DNA of 64,000 nt. Origin: Salibaculum griseiflavum. GTDB taxonomy: Bacteria > Pseudomonadota > Alphaproteobacteria > Rhodobacterales > Rhodobacteraceae. The translations under genes and the position numbers were made by a program. This document shows positions 10,091-18,225 of the stretch, one piece after another (positions within the stretch are counted from its first letter, which is position 1; every line of letters starts with the position of its first letter). Below the pieces are notes generated by a model. The model saw nothing but the letters and a program-made list of their open reading frames with translations, made no database searches and was not told the origin of the DNA. The DNA lies in contig NZ_QETF01000013.1 in the NCBI RefSeq assembly GCF_003129565.1, positions 21,105 through 85,104 on the forward strand, written 5' to 3'.

Positions 10091-10167
10091 TGGCGATCCC
10101 GGCAGGATTCGAACCTGCAACCTGCCCCTTAGGAGGGGGCTGCTCTATCCAGTTGAGCCACGGGACC
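10091..10167 (-). tRNA. tRNA-Arg (anticodon CCT)
   Basis: 77 bases including an encoded CCA. Acceptor arms GGTCCCG and CGGGATC pair with one G-T wobble. The D stem is GCTC/GAGC, the anticodon stem GCCCC/GGGGC with loop CTCCTAA (anticodon at 10133-10131), and the T arm GCAGG-TTCGAAT-CCTGC. Reads the AGG codon. Confidence 0.97.
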
Positions 10168-10240
10168 GCTGGCCCCTGAATGCCGCGTTTGGCGGATCGG
10201 GGCAAGGGCTTGGACAACGCCCCGCAAGCAAGGTAACAAG

Positions 10241-11296
10241 GTGGCAAGGGACAATGGACAGGCCAGCACATTGAACAGTTCGAACAAGCGCCCGCTCACG
10301 CTTCGCGATGTCTCCGAGGCATCCGGCGTCAGCGAAATGACCGTCAGTCGCGTCTTGCGCAACAAGGGCGATGTCAGCCAGGCGACCCGTGAACGCGTGC
10401 AGGAAGCGGCGCGAACGCTCGGCTACGTGCCCAACAAGATCGCGGGCGCCTTGGCCTCGCAGCGGGTCAACCTCGTCGGAGTCATCATTCCAAGCCTCAA
10501 GAACATGGTCTTTCCGGAGGTGCTGTCCGGGGTTTCCGCGGCGCTGGAAGGCACCGAACTGCAGCCGGTCGTGGGCGTGACGGATTACTCACCCGAGAAG
10601 GAAGAAAAAGTCCTGTTCGAGATGCTGTCATGGCGACCTTCGGGGATCATCATCGCCGGTCTGGAACATACCGAACCCGCGCGGGCCATGCTGGAACGGG
10701 CCGGCATTCCGATCGTCGAGATCATGGACACCGATGGCGACGCTGTGGACGCCAATGTCGGCATTTCGCACCGCCGCGCCGGGCGACTGATGGGCGAGGC
10801 GATCCACGAAGCGGGCTATCGCAAGATCGGGTTCCTGGGCACCAAGATGCCCCTCGATCACCGCGCCCGCAAACGGTTCGAGGGCCTGACCCGGGCGCTG
10901 GCAGGCCACGGGATCGAGATCGCCGACCAGGAATTCTATTCCGGTGGTTCGGCACTCTCCAAGGGGCGCGAGATGACCCAGGCCATGCTGACCCGTAGCC
11001 CGGACCTGGATTTCCTTTATTACTCCAACGACATGATCGGCGCGGGTGGTCTGCTATACCTGCAAGAGCAGGGGATCGACATTCCCGGCCGGATCGGTCT
11101 GGCCGGGTTCAACGGGGTCGAATTGCTGGACGGTCTGCCGCTACAGTTGGCGACGATGGATGCCTGCCGTGCCGAGATCGGCGAGGCCGCGGCACGGATC
11201 ATCGCCGACCGCAATTCCGGCGCGGTCAAGGAAGGCGGCCAGCGAATCGAGCTGGAACCGAAGCTGGCCTATGGCGATACGCTCAGGCGGGACTGA
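10241..11296 (+). CDS. LacI-family transcriptional regulator (GntR/gluconate-like)
   Basis: 351 residues from a GTG start with AGG ten bases upstream. The N-terminal helix-turn-helix LTLRDVSEASGVSEMTVSRVLR spans about residues 19-40, with the hinge helix following (YVPNKIAGALASQR). The rest is a periplasmic-binding-like sugar sensor: GVIIPSLKNMVFPEVLSG, GIIIAGLEHTE, GLAGFNG. The nearest relatives in style are GntR-type gluconate repressors. No sugar operon lies beside it, so its regulon is elsewhere or it controls the overlapping small gene. Cytoplasmic DNA-binding dimer. Confidence 0.9.
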   Translation: MARDNGQASTLNSSNKRPLTLRDVSEASGVSEMTVSRVLRNKGDVSQATRERVQEAARTLGYVPNKIAGALASQRVNLVGVIIPSLKNMVFPEVLSGVSAALEGTELQPVVGVTDYSPEKEEKVLFEMLSWRPSGIIIAGLEHTEPARAMLERAGIPIVEIMDTDGDAVDANVGISHRRAGRLMGEAIHEAGYRKIGFLGTKMPLDHRARKRFEGLTRALAGHGIEIADQEFYSGGSALSKGREMTQAMLTRSPDLDFLYYSNDMIGAGGLLYLQEQGIDIPGRIGLAGFNGVELLDGLPLQLATMDACRAEIGEAAARIIADRNSGAVKEGGQRIELEPKLAYGDTLRRD

Positions 11297-11708
11297 CCAG
11301 CCGACCGCCGGGTCGCTGACGGGGTCCTGGACGGGTCGCTATGACTATGCCAATCCCGCCGATGGAGAACCCGTTGCCTTTGACGCGGTGCTTACGCAGA
11401 CCGGACCGACCCTGCGCGGCGAGACCGTCGAGACCAACACCTTCTGCGACAGCGCCGGCGATACATTGATGGCCGTGCTTTCCGGCACGCGCCGGGGCGG
11501 CAGCGTACGCTTCCTCAAGACCTACACGGATTTCGACACCAATTCTCGACCGACCTATGAAGGGGAAGTCAACGCAACGGCAACCCGCATCACGGGTCGG
11601 TGGTATTTTCCCGATGCCCCGCATGTGCACGGAACGTTCCTGATGGCGCGCACGCGCTCCGCCGCCGTGCGCCGGCCGGCAGAGGCGGCCGCGGTGATCG
11701 ACGCCTGA
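11271..11708 (+). CDS. Small hypothetical protein overlapping the lacI-type gene
   Basis: 145 residues from the ATG at 11271, which lies inside the last codons of the upstream regulator (26-base overlap), so the two are probably translationally coupled. Sequence features: SGSWTGRYDYANP near the start, LTQTGPTLRGETVETNTF, then a beta-rich pattern with RITGRWYFPDAPHVHGTF. It looks like a small beta-barrel-like domain; no signal peptide and no motif I can name. The frame is open further upstream but only as the antiparallel-phase shadow of the regulator. Confidence 0.68.
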   Translation: MAIRSGGTDQPTAGSLTGSWTGRYDYANPADGEPVAFDAVLTQTGPTLRGETVETNTFCDSAGDTLMAVLSGTRRGGSVRFLKTYTDFDTNSRPTYEGEVNATATRITGRWYFPDAPHVHGTFLMARTRSAAVRRPAEAAAVIDA

Positions 11709-11786
11709 GACGCCTTTGAGCGCGGCACGTGAATCGGCTCTGACCATACCCACATCCCTCGAATTCTGTGAAACCCAAGCCGCTTT

Positions 11787-11800
11787 TTGATCTGCATCAA
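11787..11800 (+). promoter_or_regulatory. Fnr/FixK-type operator upstream of the SQR-like gene
   Basis: TTGAT-CTGC-ATCAA is a perfect match to the Fnr-family palindrome TTGAT-N4-ATCAA. A -10-like TATATT sits at 11839-11844, putting a start site near 11851, about 57 bases from the operator centre, compatible with class I activation. The next gene on this strand is the SQR-like flavoprotein. FnrL of Rhodobacter binds this consensus. Confidence 0.75.
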
Positions 11801-11904
11801 GGAAACTTGGGCGATTTATGCCAAAAGCAACATGTTTTTATATTTCCCTTGCGTTGCAGCCGCAGGGAAGGAGCGCAAGGCAGCCCGGTTTCGGTGCCTG
11901 CCTT

Positions 11905-11943
11905 CCCCGCAACGATCACCTGGTTCCCTCGATCGTTGCGGGG
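11905..11943 (+). repeat. Perfect 13-bp inverted repeat in SQR leader
   Basis: CCCCGCAACGATC (11905-11917) and its exact reverse complement GATCGTTGCGGGG (11931-11943) flank a 13-base loop. It ends 31 bases before the TTG start of the SQR-like gene. There is no T-run after it, so it is not a simple terminator; it could fold in the mRNA leader or serve as a protein-binding palindrome. Confidence 0.8.
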
Positions 11944-11974
11944 CGCGTTCCCAAATCGACGAACGGAGAGCGCC

Positions 11975-13309
11975 TTGCCCAAAGACACCCGACTCCTGCC
12001 CGGACTTGATCCGAGACCCAACCGCCGCGCATTTCTCGGTATGGCCGCTGGCGGTGCCGCCTTGGCCGCAGCGGGCGCCGGGCAGGCCCAGCCGGTGCCC
12101 ACCAATGCAAAGATCGTCATCATCGGCGCAGGCGCTGGCGGCACGTCGCTTGCCAACCGCTTGGCGGACCGCCTGGACGGGGCCGATATCACCCTGATCG
12201 ATCCACGCCCGCAGCATCTTTACCAACCGGGCCTGTCTCTCGTCGCCGCCGGGTTGAAGCCCGCCGATTACGTTGTCTCAGAGACGACGGACTGGCTGCC
12301 CTCGGGCGTGACCCTGATTGCCGAAACGGCCACGGCGATCGACCCCGATGCGAGGACTGTGGCAACCGAGGGCGGACAGACCGTCTCCTATGACTTCCTG
12401 GTTGTCGCCCCCGGCCTCGTTCTGGACCACGATGCAATCGAGGGCTTCAGCCTCGACATGGTGGGTGAAAACGGGATCGGCGCGCTTTACGCGGGGCCGG
12501 ACTACGCCGCGCGCACATGGGCCGCTGCCGGGCGCTTTGCCGAAGAGGGCGGCGTTGGGCTGTTCACGCGCCCCGCCACGGAAATGAAATGTGCAGGCGC
12601 GCCACTCAAGCACACGTTCCTGATCGACGACATCGCCCGTCGAGGCGGCAATCGTGGCAAGGCCGAATACATCTATGCCGCGCCGCAAGGGTCGCTTTTC
12701 GGTGTGCCGATCGTGGCCGAGAAGGTGCGCATGTTGTTCGGTGATCGCGGCATCGACACTGCCATGCAGCATACACTCAAGGCCATCGAACCGGGCACGC
12801 GCCGCGCCACCTTTGCCGACAAGGACGGGTTCGATGTGGAGATGGACTATGACTACATCCATGTGATCCCGCCACAGCGCGCGCCGGATGTGATCCGCCA
12901 ATCGGGCCTGTCCTGGGCCGACAAATGGGCCGACCAGGGCTGGGTGGAGTGCGACCAATACAGCCTGCGTCACCTGCGCTACGACAACATCTGGGCGCTG
13001 GGCGATGTGGCCGGCGTGCCCAAGGGCAAGACCGCGGCCAGCGTGAAATGGCAGGTGCCCGTCGTGGAGGATGGTATCGTCAGCGCCATTGCCGGCATGG
13101 ATCCGACTGAGACCTATAACGGCTACACCTCTTGTCCGATGATCACCAAGGTCGGTCGCGCCATGCTGATCGAGTTCGATTACAACAACGACCTTGTGCC
13201 GTCCTTCCCGGGCATCATCGCTCCGCTGGAAGAGCTTTGGATCAGCTGGCTGATGAAGGAGGTCGCCCTGAAAGCCACCTATAACGCCATGCTGCGCGGC
13301 CGCGCGTAA
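11975..13309 (+). CDS. Tat-exported sulfide:quinone oxidoreductase-like flavoprotein
   Basis: 444 residues from a TTG at 11975; GGAG six bases upstream selects this start over an upstream in-frame ATG at 11768. The N-terminus has NRRAFLGMAAGGAALAAA with AQA, a twin-arginine signal. The FAD motif IVIIGAGAGGTSLANRL is near residue 40, then DPRPQHLYQPG as in SQR. MKCAGAP and TSCPM supply cysteines in positions used by SQR/FCSD. Such enzymes oxidise sulfide and pass electrons to quinone or cytochrome c. A small membrane protein follows 12 bases later. Exact acceptor uncertain. Confidence 0.85.
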   Translation: MPKDTRLLPGLDPRPNRRAFLGMAAGGAALAAAGAGQAQPVPTNAKIVIIGAGAGGTSLANRLADRLDGADITLIDPRPQHLYQPGLSLVAAGLKPADYVVSETTDWLPSGVTLIAETATAIDPDARTVATEGGQTVSYDFLVVAPGLVLDHDAIEGFSLDMVGENGIGALYAGPDYAARTWAAAGRFAEEGGVGLFTRPATEMKCAGAPLKHTFLIDDIARRGGNRGKAEYIYAAPQGSLFGVPIVAEKVRMLFGDRGIDTAMQHTLKAIEPGTRRATFADKDGFDVEMDYDYIHVIPPQRAPDVIRQSGLSWADKWADQGWVECDQYSLRHLRYDNIWALGDVAGVPKGKTAASVKWQVPVVEDGIVSAIAGMDPTETYNGYTSCPMITKVGRAMLIEFDYNNDLVPSFPGIIAPLEELWISWLMKEVALKATYNAMLRGRA

Positions 13310-13321
13310 GGAGACAGACCC

Positions 13322-13678
13322 ATGCAAGAGATGACCCTTTCCACCATGCTGGCCGTCTTCGAAGAGATTTTCGGACGTGGCCTGTTCTGGATCATGGTGG
13401 CGCTGGCGGGGCTGGTCACACTGGCTTACCTCTACGTGCTGATCCGCGACCACGCCGTCAGCTGGCGCAAGTTTCTCTGGGCGCAGGTCTCGATGCCCGT
13501 GGGCGCGGTGCTGGCCGTGTGGTTCACGATGGCGATGACGGACTCGCAACTGGCCGATATCGGTGGACCGATCGACCTGATCGTCCTGCTGGGCGTCGCG
13601 GCCCTTGGCGCGGTCGGGGCAGCGATCCTGGTCTACACCGTGCAATCCCTCGTCTGGCCACCTTCGGAAGAGAGCTAG
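13322..13678 (+). CDS. Small three-TM membrane protein (DUF5368-like)
   Basis: 118 residues with AGGAG upstream of the ATG. Three hydrophobic segments lie near residues 20-42, 55-72 and 80-107. The N-terminus is amphipathic (MQEMTLSTMLAVFEEIFGRG). It follows the SQR-like gene by 12 bases, so they are probably co-transcribed; it may anchor or assist that periplasmic flavoprotein. The family name is my recollection of the general type and not certain. No catalytic residues stand out. Confidence 0.72.
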   Translation: MQEMTLSTMLAVFEEIFGRGLFWIMVALAGLVTLAYLYVLIRDHAVSWRKFLWAQVSMPVGAVLAVWFTMAMTDSQLADIGGPIDLIVLLGVAALGAVGAAILVYTVQSLVWPPSEES

Positions 13679-13688
13679 TCTCTCTTCC
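13666..13688. terminator. Stem-loop spanning the stop codon, no T-tract
   Basis: GGAAGAGAG (13666-13674) pairs perfectly with CTCTCTTCC (13680-13688) across a 5-base loop that contains most of the stop codon of the small membrane gene. No T-run follows. It may protect the 3' end or weakly terminate. Confidence 0.4.
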
Positions 13689-13751
13689 ACTGGGGCCGAC
13701 ACGCGTGCTAGAAAGCCCGCGATCTTCCCTGCCCCGAAAGGCCCGCATCCC

Positions 13752-14435
13752 ATGAGTTTCGACCGTTCGATCAAGATCGCCCCGTCGATCCTGTCCGCTG
13801 ATTTCGCGAATTTCGGCGCGGAGATTCAGGCGATTGAAGCGCAAGGGGCCGATTGGGTCCATGTTGATGTGATGGACGGCCATTTCGTGCCCAACCTGAC
13901 CTTTGGCCCGATGGCCGTCAAAGCCTTCCGGCCACATGTCAAAACGGTCATGGACGTGCACCTGATGATCGCGCCGGTCGATCCCTATATCGACGCCTAT
14001 GCCGAGGCCGGGGCCGATATTCTGACCGCCCATGTAGAGGCCGGGCCGCATATTCATCGCACATTGCAGGCGATCCGTGCGGCGGGAATGAAGGCGGGTG
14101 TCGCGCTGAACCCCGGCACCCCGGCCGAGGCGGTCACGCATGTTTTGGACCTGACCGACCTGATCTGCGTGATGACCGTGAACCCTGGGTTCGGCGGCCA
14201 GAAATTCATCGACATGACAGCCAAGGTGCGGACGCTGCGCGACATGATCGGCGACCGACCGATCCATATCGAGATCGACGGTGGCGTCGATCCAACGACC
14301 GCCCCCCTCGTCGCGGCAGCCGGGGCGGATGTCCTTGTTGCAGGGTCGGCGGTTTTCCGCGGCGGCTCTGTCGCCGATCCCGCACCCTATGGCGCCAATA
14401 TCCGCGCGATCCGAGAGGCGGCTGTTAGCCACTGA
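13752..14435 (+). CDS. rpe: Ribulose-phosphate 3-epimerase
   Basis: 227 residues of a TIM-barrel enzyme interconverting ribulose 5-phosphate and xylulose 5-phosphate (pentose phosphate and Calvin cycles). Motifs: IAPSILSADFANFG at the start, HVDVMDGHFVPN with metal and catalytic Asp, DVHLMI, VNPGFGGQKF, EIDGGV and the phosphate-binding VAGSAVF near the end. The ATG giving MSFDRSIKIAPS fits the family; the frame is open upstream but that region is antisense-like noise. It stands as a single gene. Confidence 0.96.
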   Translation: MSFDRSIKIAPSILSADFANFGAEIQAIEAQGADWVHVDVMDGHFVPNLTFGPMAVKAFRPHVKTVMDVHLMIAPVDPYIDAYAEAGADILTAHVEAGPHIHRTLQAIRAAGMKAGVALNPGTPAEAVTHVLDLTDLICVMTVNPGFGGQKFIDMTAKVRTLRDMIGDRPIHIEIDGGVDPTTAPLVAAAGADVLVAGSAVFRGGSVADPAPYGANIRAIREAAVSH

Positions 14436-14595
14436 ATTTGCAGGATTATCTTTGCAACCTGGCTCACTGAGTTGCGGCGGGCCTCACCTCTACGTTGCAG
14501 AAATGAATCAATCATAGGTGGATTCCCGCCACAAAAACGCCCTGTTCCAAACTCTCTCTTGTCATAACGCCGTGGTTTTCTGACAAAGCGTTCAA

Positions 14596-14613
14596 CTTAA
14601 CGCTGAAGTTAAG
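14596..14613. promoter_or_regulatory. Short inverted repeat ahead of the transglycosylase-like gene
   Basis: CTTAAC and GTTAAG flank a 6-base spacer, ending 14 bases before the ATG at 14628. It could be an operator or a weak hairpin over the ribosome binding region. The rest of the 192-base gap after rpe shows nothing clear. Confidence 0.35.
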
Positions 14614-14627
14614 ACCAGAGGTAGGTT

Positions 14628-15284
14628 ATGGCTTGGAAACCATCGCGCATGGCGTGGGTGGTCGTGGGTGCACTATTGTCTTTGACCCAAGGCCCCCAGG
14701 TGTCAGCCCAGAATGCAAACAGCCGCATCCAATCGTCTGCGGAGCCTGAACAGGTCATTCTGGCATCATCCGGCAGTTACGACGCATTCTTCGGCGCATT
14801 GCGGCACCGGGAATCCAGCGGAAATTACCGGGCCGTCAACACGTTGAACTTCATCGGTGCCTACCAATTCGGCGAGGCTGCTCTGATCGACCTGGGCTAT
14901 GTGCGCCGCGACCGTGATGTCTATGACAACAATTTCAGTGGCGGATTCACCGGTAAGAACGGAATTCGTTCGGTCGCCGACTTCCTTGCCAACCCTGCGG
15001 TTCAGGACGATGCCGCACGCGAATGGATGCAGATCATGTGGCGCTATATCGAGGCCGATGGCCTTGATCGCTATGCATGGCGCCAGGTTGGTGGCGTCAC
15101 GCTTTCGCCCAGCGGCATGCTGGCGGCGACCCACCTCCTGGGGCCAGGCGCGCTGCGTCAGTTCGTGAACTCGAACGGGCGCGCCGATATCCGCGATCCA
15201 TATGGCATGCCGCTGCGCAACTACATCGTCGATCTTGGCGGATATTCCATCCCATTCGCGCCGCGCGGTCCGGGACTGTCCTGA
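14628..15284 (+). CDS. Secreted lysozyme/transglycosylase-like protein
   Basis: 218 residues. A signal peptide of about 28 residues (WVVVGALLSLTQG, then VSAQ) precedes a domain with FFGALRHRESSGNYRAVN and IGAYQFGEAALIDLGY. The RESSGNY plus GAYQFG pattern is that of soluble lytic transglycosylase or goose-lysozyme-like folds, with Glu of RES as the likely catalytic acid. It lies in the periplasm or outside. It is convergent with the polysaccharide synthase (10 bases between stops) and may cut peptidoglycan to let the polymer or its machinery through. That link is inferred from position only. Confidence 0.72.
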   Translation: MAWKPSRMAWVVVGALLSLTQGPQVSAQNANSRIQSSAEPEQVILASSGSYDAFFGALRHRESSGNYRAVNTLNFIGAYQFGEAALIDLGYVRRDRDVYDNNFSGGFTGKNGIRSVADFLANPAVQDDAAREWMQIMWRYIEADGLDRYAWRQVGGVTLSPSGMLAATHLLGPGALRQFVNSNGRADIRDPYGMPLRNYIVDLGGYSIPFAPRGPGLS

Positions 15285-15294
15285 TCCTGTCTCG

Positions 15295-18225
15295 CTAACT
15301 TTCCAGTCGAGCCGTCCCTGTCCGTTCGAGCTTGTTCCAAGCCGCCAGCTTGCCCATCAAGGCCGCGTGGATGGCTTTGATCGAGGCAAGATACAGAAGT
15401 TGCCGATAGCCGAACCGGGCCAAGGGACCGACCAGCAGAAGGACCCATTCCCACCGGCGCGCCAGGTACATTGCGAACACGATGTTCACGAATTCGAACG
15501 TGATGATCAAAAGGTAAGCGGCCGAGATTTGCATGGACAAATCGACATCGCCGGCGCTGCCCGTGGTGGCATAGCTGAAGCCGAGCCGCAGCAGGAAGAC
15601 AATGAGGTAGATGTCGAAGAACGGATAGATCACGCTCGTGATCAACTGATACCAGATCGCATCCACAATCGAGATGAAGCCAACCGTCTTGCGCTCCAGG
15701 ATCGATCGTTTGTGCTTCCAGGACGCCTGAAACATGCCGAAGGTCCACCGGAATCTCTGCCGCAGGTACCCGGATATCGTATCCGGTGCCTCGGTGTGGG
15801 ACTTCGCATTCTCCTGGTAGCGGATGCTGTAGCCGGCTCGGTGAACGGCGATCGTCAGGTCGGCATCCTCGGTGATCGTATCACCGGATACCAGACCGGC
15901 CTTCTTGACCGCTTCCACCCGCCAGGCCCCCATGGCGCCGGGAACAACAATGATGCCGTCAAACACCTCGTAGGCGCGGCGCATCACCTGTTGGGTGTGC
16001 ATATACTCCAGCCGTTGGAACGCGCTGAGGATGCCGCCGCGGTTTCCGACCTCGACCGTCCCGGCCACGCCCCCAACAGTTTCGTCCTTGAAGGGCTGAA
16101 CGATCTCACGCAGTGCCATGGGCTCGATAAGGGAGTCCGCGTCAAGGATCGCGATCAGCTCCGTTTCGGTTACCGCGATGGCGTGATCCAGGGCACTCCA
16201 CTTGCCGCCATTCGGTTGTTCCACAAGGTGGACGTTTGGCCAAAGCTCGACATATTCCATGACGATCTGCCGAGTATCGTCCGTTGATCCGTCGTCGACA
16301 ACCACGATTTCCAGCCCAGGATAATCGACGGACAGGGCGCTGTCCAAGGTCCGCGCGATCACCTTTTCCTCATTGAAGGCCGGGATCGCGAGGGTAAGCG
16401 GCGGGTGATAGTCCATGTCGAGATCGAAGCGCTTACGCCGGGCGAAAGCCAGCAGAAGGTAAACCGGTGATCGCAGGGCCACGATCAATGCCAGGACGAA
16501 AATGATACCCTGGATCCCCGCCCAGCTGACGGCCAGAACACCGTAAGTCACGTCGTCGCGGCGAAGCGGAGTCATTTGAACCGCCGGCGTCGCCTCGGCT
16601 GGCGCGATTTGAGCAAGATCGGCCAGCGCGCGATACTCGAACCCGTCGCTGCGCAGACGGGCGAGAAGGTCTGGCACCGTTTCGTTCAGCACCCGCCGAT
16701 TTGCCCCGGAGATATCGAAGGCCAGCACGTTGGTAGACCGGGCTAGCGCCTGATCGTAGATCGTGTCGATCAACGCATCGACCCGGTCGGCGTCGATGGC
16801 CGTAGCGATTGTGGGGTGGACGACGAGATAGCCGTCCGTTTGCATCTGCTGAACCTGGGTGAACAGTGCCGCGTTCGTGTTCGTGCCTGGGCGTGCCTCG
16901 AGGTCCAGCACGAATCGCGCCCGCCAGCCTTCGTCATGGGACAGAAAATGCTGGACCAGCTTGTTGCACAGCCGAGCCGTGTCCCGCGCTACGGTCGAAC
17001 TGGACCCTTGGGGAACGAGCTTGACACCGACCTGATGACCGGCCTCTTTCAGTGTATCCACCGCGCCACGGGCGCCCAGGATATCACGGAAGGAAAGGAA
17101 GAAGGTCGCTGGAACCTCAAGCAGATCGAGTGTTTCAAGAAGTCGCTCCAGATCGCCCCGACCGGGCAGCCCGGTAAAAGCCAACGAAAGTGTATTCGTC
17201 TCCGTGGAAGCCCCGAAGAAGCGTACGAAATTCTCCATCGGCACATCGTCCAGCGTCGCTCCGGTCCGTTCGCCGGTCGCCGGATCAATCTGGTAGGCAA
17301 TCCGACCGGTCTGCGCAGTCGATACCGTAGTCGAAAACGGCCCTGCGCCCTCAAAGACGCCGTAATGGCCGAGGTAGTCAGCGGAAGACGCCGCGGCATC
17401 AGTGGCGTCGGGCTGGTCAATGATCCACCGGAAGGCGGGGTTCTCGTAGCCGATCGGCCACAGGACGGCAGGCCCGCCACCGTGGCTCGTGTGAATGCGA
17501 TGAAGCACCTCGGCGTCCGGCAGCCAGATCTGGTTGAATACACCGTCCGAATCCACGTAGCGGATCAACAGCAGACCGGACTCGGCGGCGATCGTCGTGG
17601 TTGCGTCATACCGAGATGCGAGGAACATGGCCTCGGCATAAGACACCTTTCGGGGCGTTCGCTCACCGGTTCTGAAGGCGAGGCCTTCGGTCACATAGGC
17701 GAAACGCAGTCGATCCCCGGAAATGGTGGCGTCGACCCGCTCGACAGCCTGCTCGATTTCCCGCAGCGACATCGGAGAGCCGACCGGCGTCTGGCCGGCA
17801 AGGGCAACCCGGGCCACAACGCGATCCACATCGGGTATGGCGGACGGCTCATGCAAGGCCGACATGGTGACATCCGCGATCAGGCAGGATTCAGCGCCAT
17901 ATGGCAGCGTCGCGTTCCGCAAACTCGCAGATGCCGCCGCGACTGCGGAAACCGAAAGGTCGGGATGCGCAGACAGGTCGACGCACAGGCCCCGCCCGGC
18001 GAGATCGGGCATGATCCCGGCCAGTTCGGACGCAAAATCCGATCCGCTGACGTCACTGAACAACGCCTCAAGATCTGCCGTCGTCTGCCAACTGGCCGGC
18101 GCAAGGGTTGCGAAACCGTTCGGCCTGTTCAATGCGTTCCAGCCGACACGGTGGTCGTCGAGCGGATAGGCCGCGCCTCCGGTCCGAGGGGCTGAATCTC
18201 CCCCCCCGTCGCCGTGATTGTCCAC
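15295..18225 (-). CDS. GH18-like / pseudo-deacetylase / GT2 polysaccharide synthase, main frame (frameshifted)
   Basis: 976 residues in this frame. Residues about 60-310 resemble a divergent GH18 domain (ending LWPIGYENPAFRW); 345-520 resemble a NodB deacetylase (LSLAFTGLPGRG, EVPATFFLSF) but lack the Asp pair and His motif; a membrane segment is near 565-590; 600-850 is an intact processive GT2 domain with VVVDDGSTDDT, LDADS, TEDADLT and QRFRW; membrane segments close the protein. The natural N-terminus, with a membrane anchor, lies in another frame upstream (to 18656). The two frames meet in an 8-G tract at 18200-18207; nine Gs would join them into one protein of 1120 residues. The listed ATG is probably not the native start. 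Confidence 0.82.
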   Translation of the reverse strand: MDNHGDGGGDSAPRTGGAAYPLDDHRVGWNALNRPNGFATLAPASWQTTADLEALFSDVSGSDFASELAGIMPDLAGRGLCVDLSAHPDLSVSAVAAASASLRNATLPYGAESCLIADVTMSALHEPSAIPDVDRVVARVALAGQTPVGSPMSLREIEQAVERVDATISGDRLRFAYVTEGLAFRTGERTPRKVSYAEAMFLASRYDATTTIAAESGLLLIRYVDSDGVFNQIWLPDAEVLHRIHTSHGGGPAVLWPIGYENPAFRWIIDQPDATDAAASSADYLGHYGVFEGAGPFSTTVSTAQTGRIAYQIDPATGERTGATLDDVPMENFVRFFGASTETNTLSLAFTGLPGRGDLERLLETLDLLEVPATFFLSFRDILGARGAVDTLKEAGHQVGVKLVPQGSSSTVARDTARLCNKLVQHFLSHDEGWRARFVLDLEARPGTNTNAALFTQVQQMQTDGYLVVHPTIATAIDADRVDALIDTIYDQALARSTNVLAFDISGANRRVLNETVPDLLARLRSDGFEYRALADLAQIAPAEATPAVQMTPLRRDDVTYGVLAVSWAGIQGIIFVLALIVALRSPVYLLLAFARRKRFDLDMDYHPPLTLAIPAFNEEKVIARTLDSALSVDYPGLEIVVVDDGSTDDTRQIVMEYVELWPNVHLVEQPNGGKWSALDHAIAVTETELIAILDADSLIEPMALREIVQPFKDETVGGVAGTVEVGNRGGILSAFQRLEYMHTQQVMRRAYEVFDGIIVVPGAMGAWRVEAVKKAGLVSGDTITEDADLTIAVHRAGYSIRYQENAKSHTEAPDTISGYLRQRFRWTFGMFQASWKHKRSILERKTVGFISIVDAIWYQLITSVIYPFFDIYLIVFLLRLGFSYATTGSAGDVDLSMQISAAYLLIITFEFVNIVFAMYLARRWEWVLLLVGPLARFGYRQLLYLASIKAIHAALMGKLAAWNKLERTGTARLES

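Noticed and set aside
10273..10285. SOS box (GAAC repeats) at the start of the LacI-type gene
   Set aside because: Spacing is five bases, whereas the alphaproteobacterial LexA site needs seven.
14591..14613. CtrA-type site TTAA-N7-TTAA
   Set aside because: The two TTAA are separated by eight bases, not seven; kept only as an inverted repeat.
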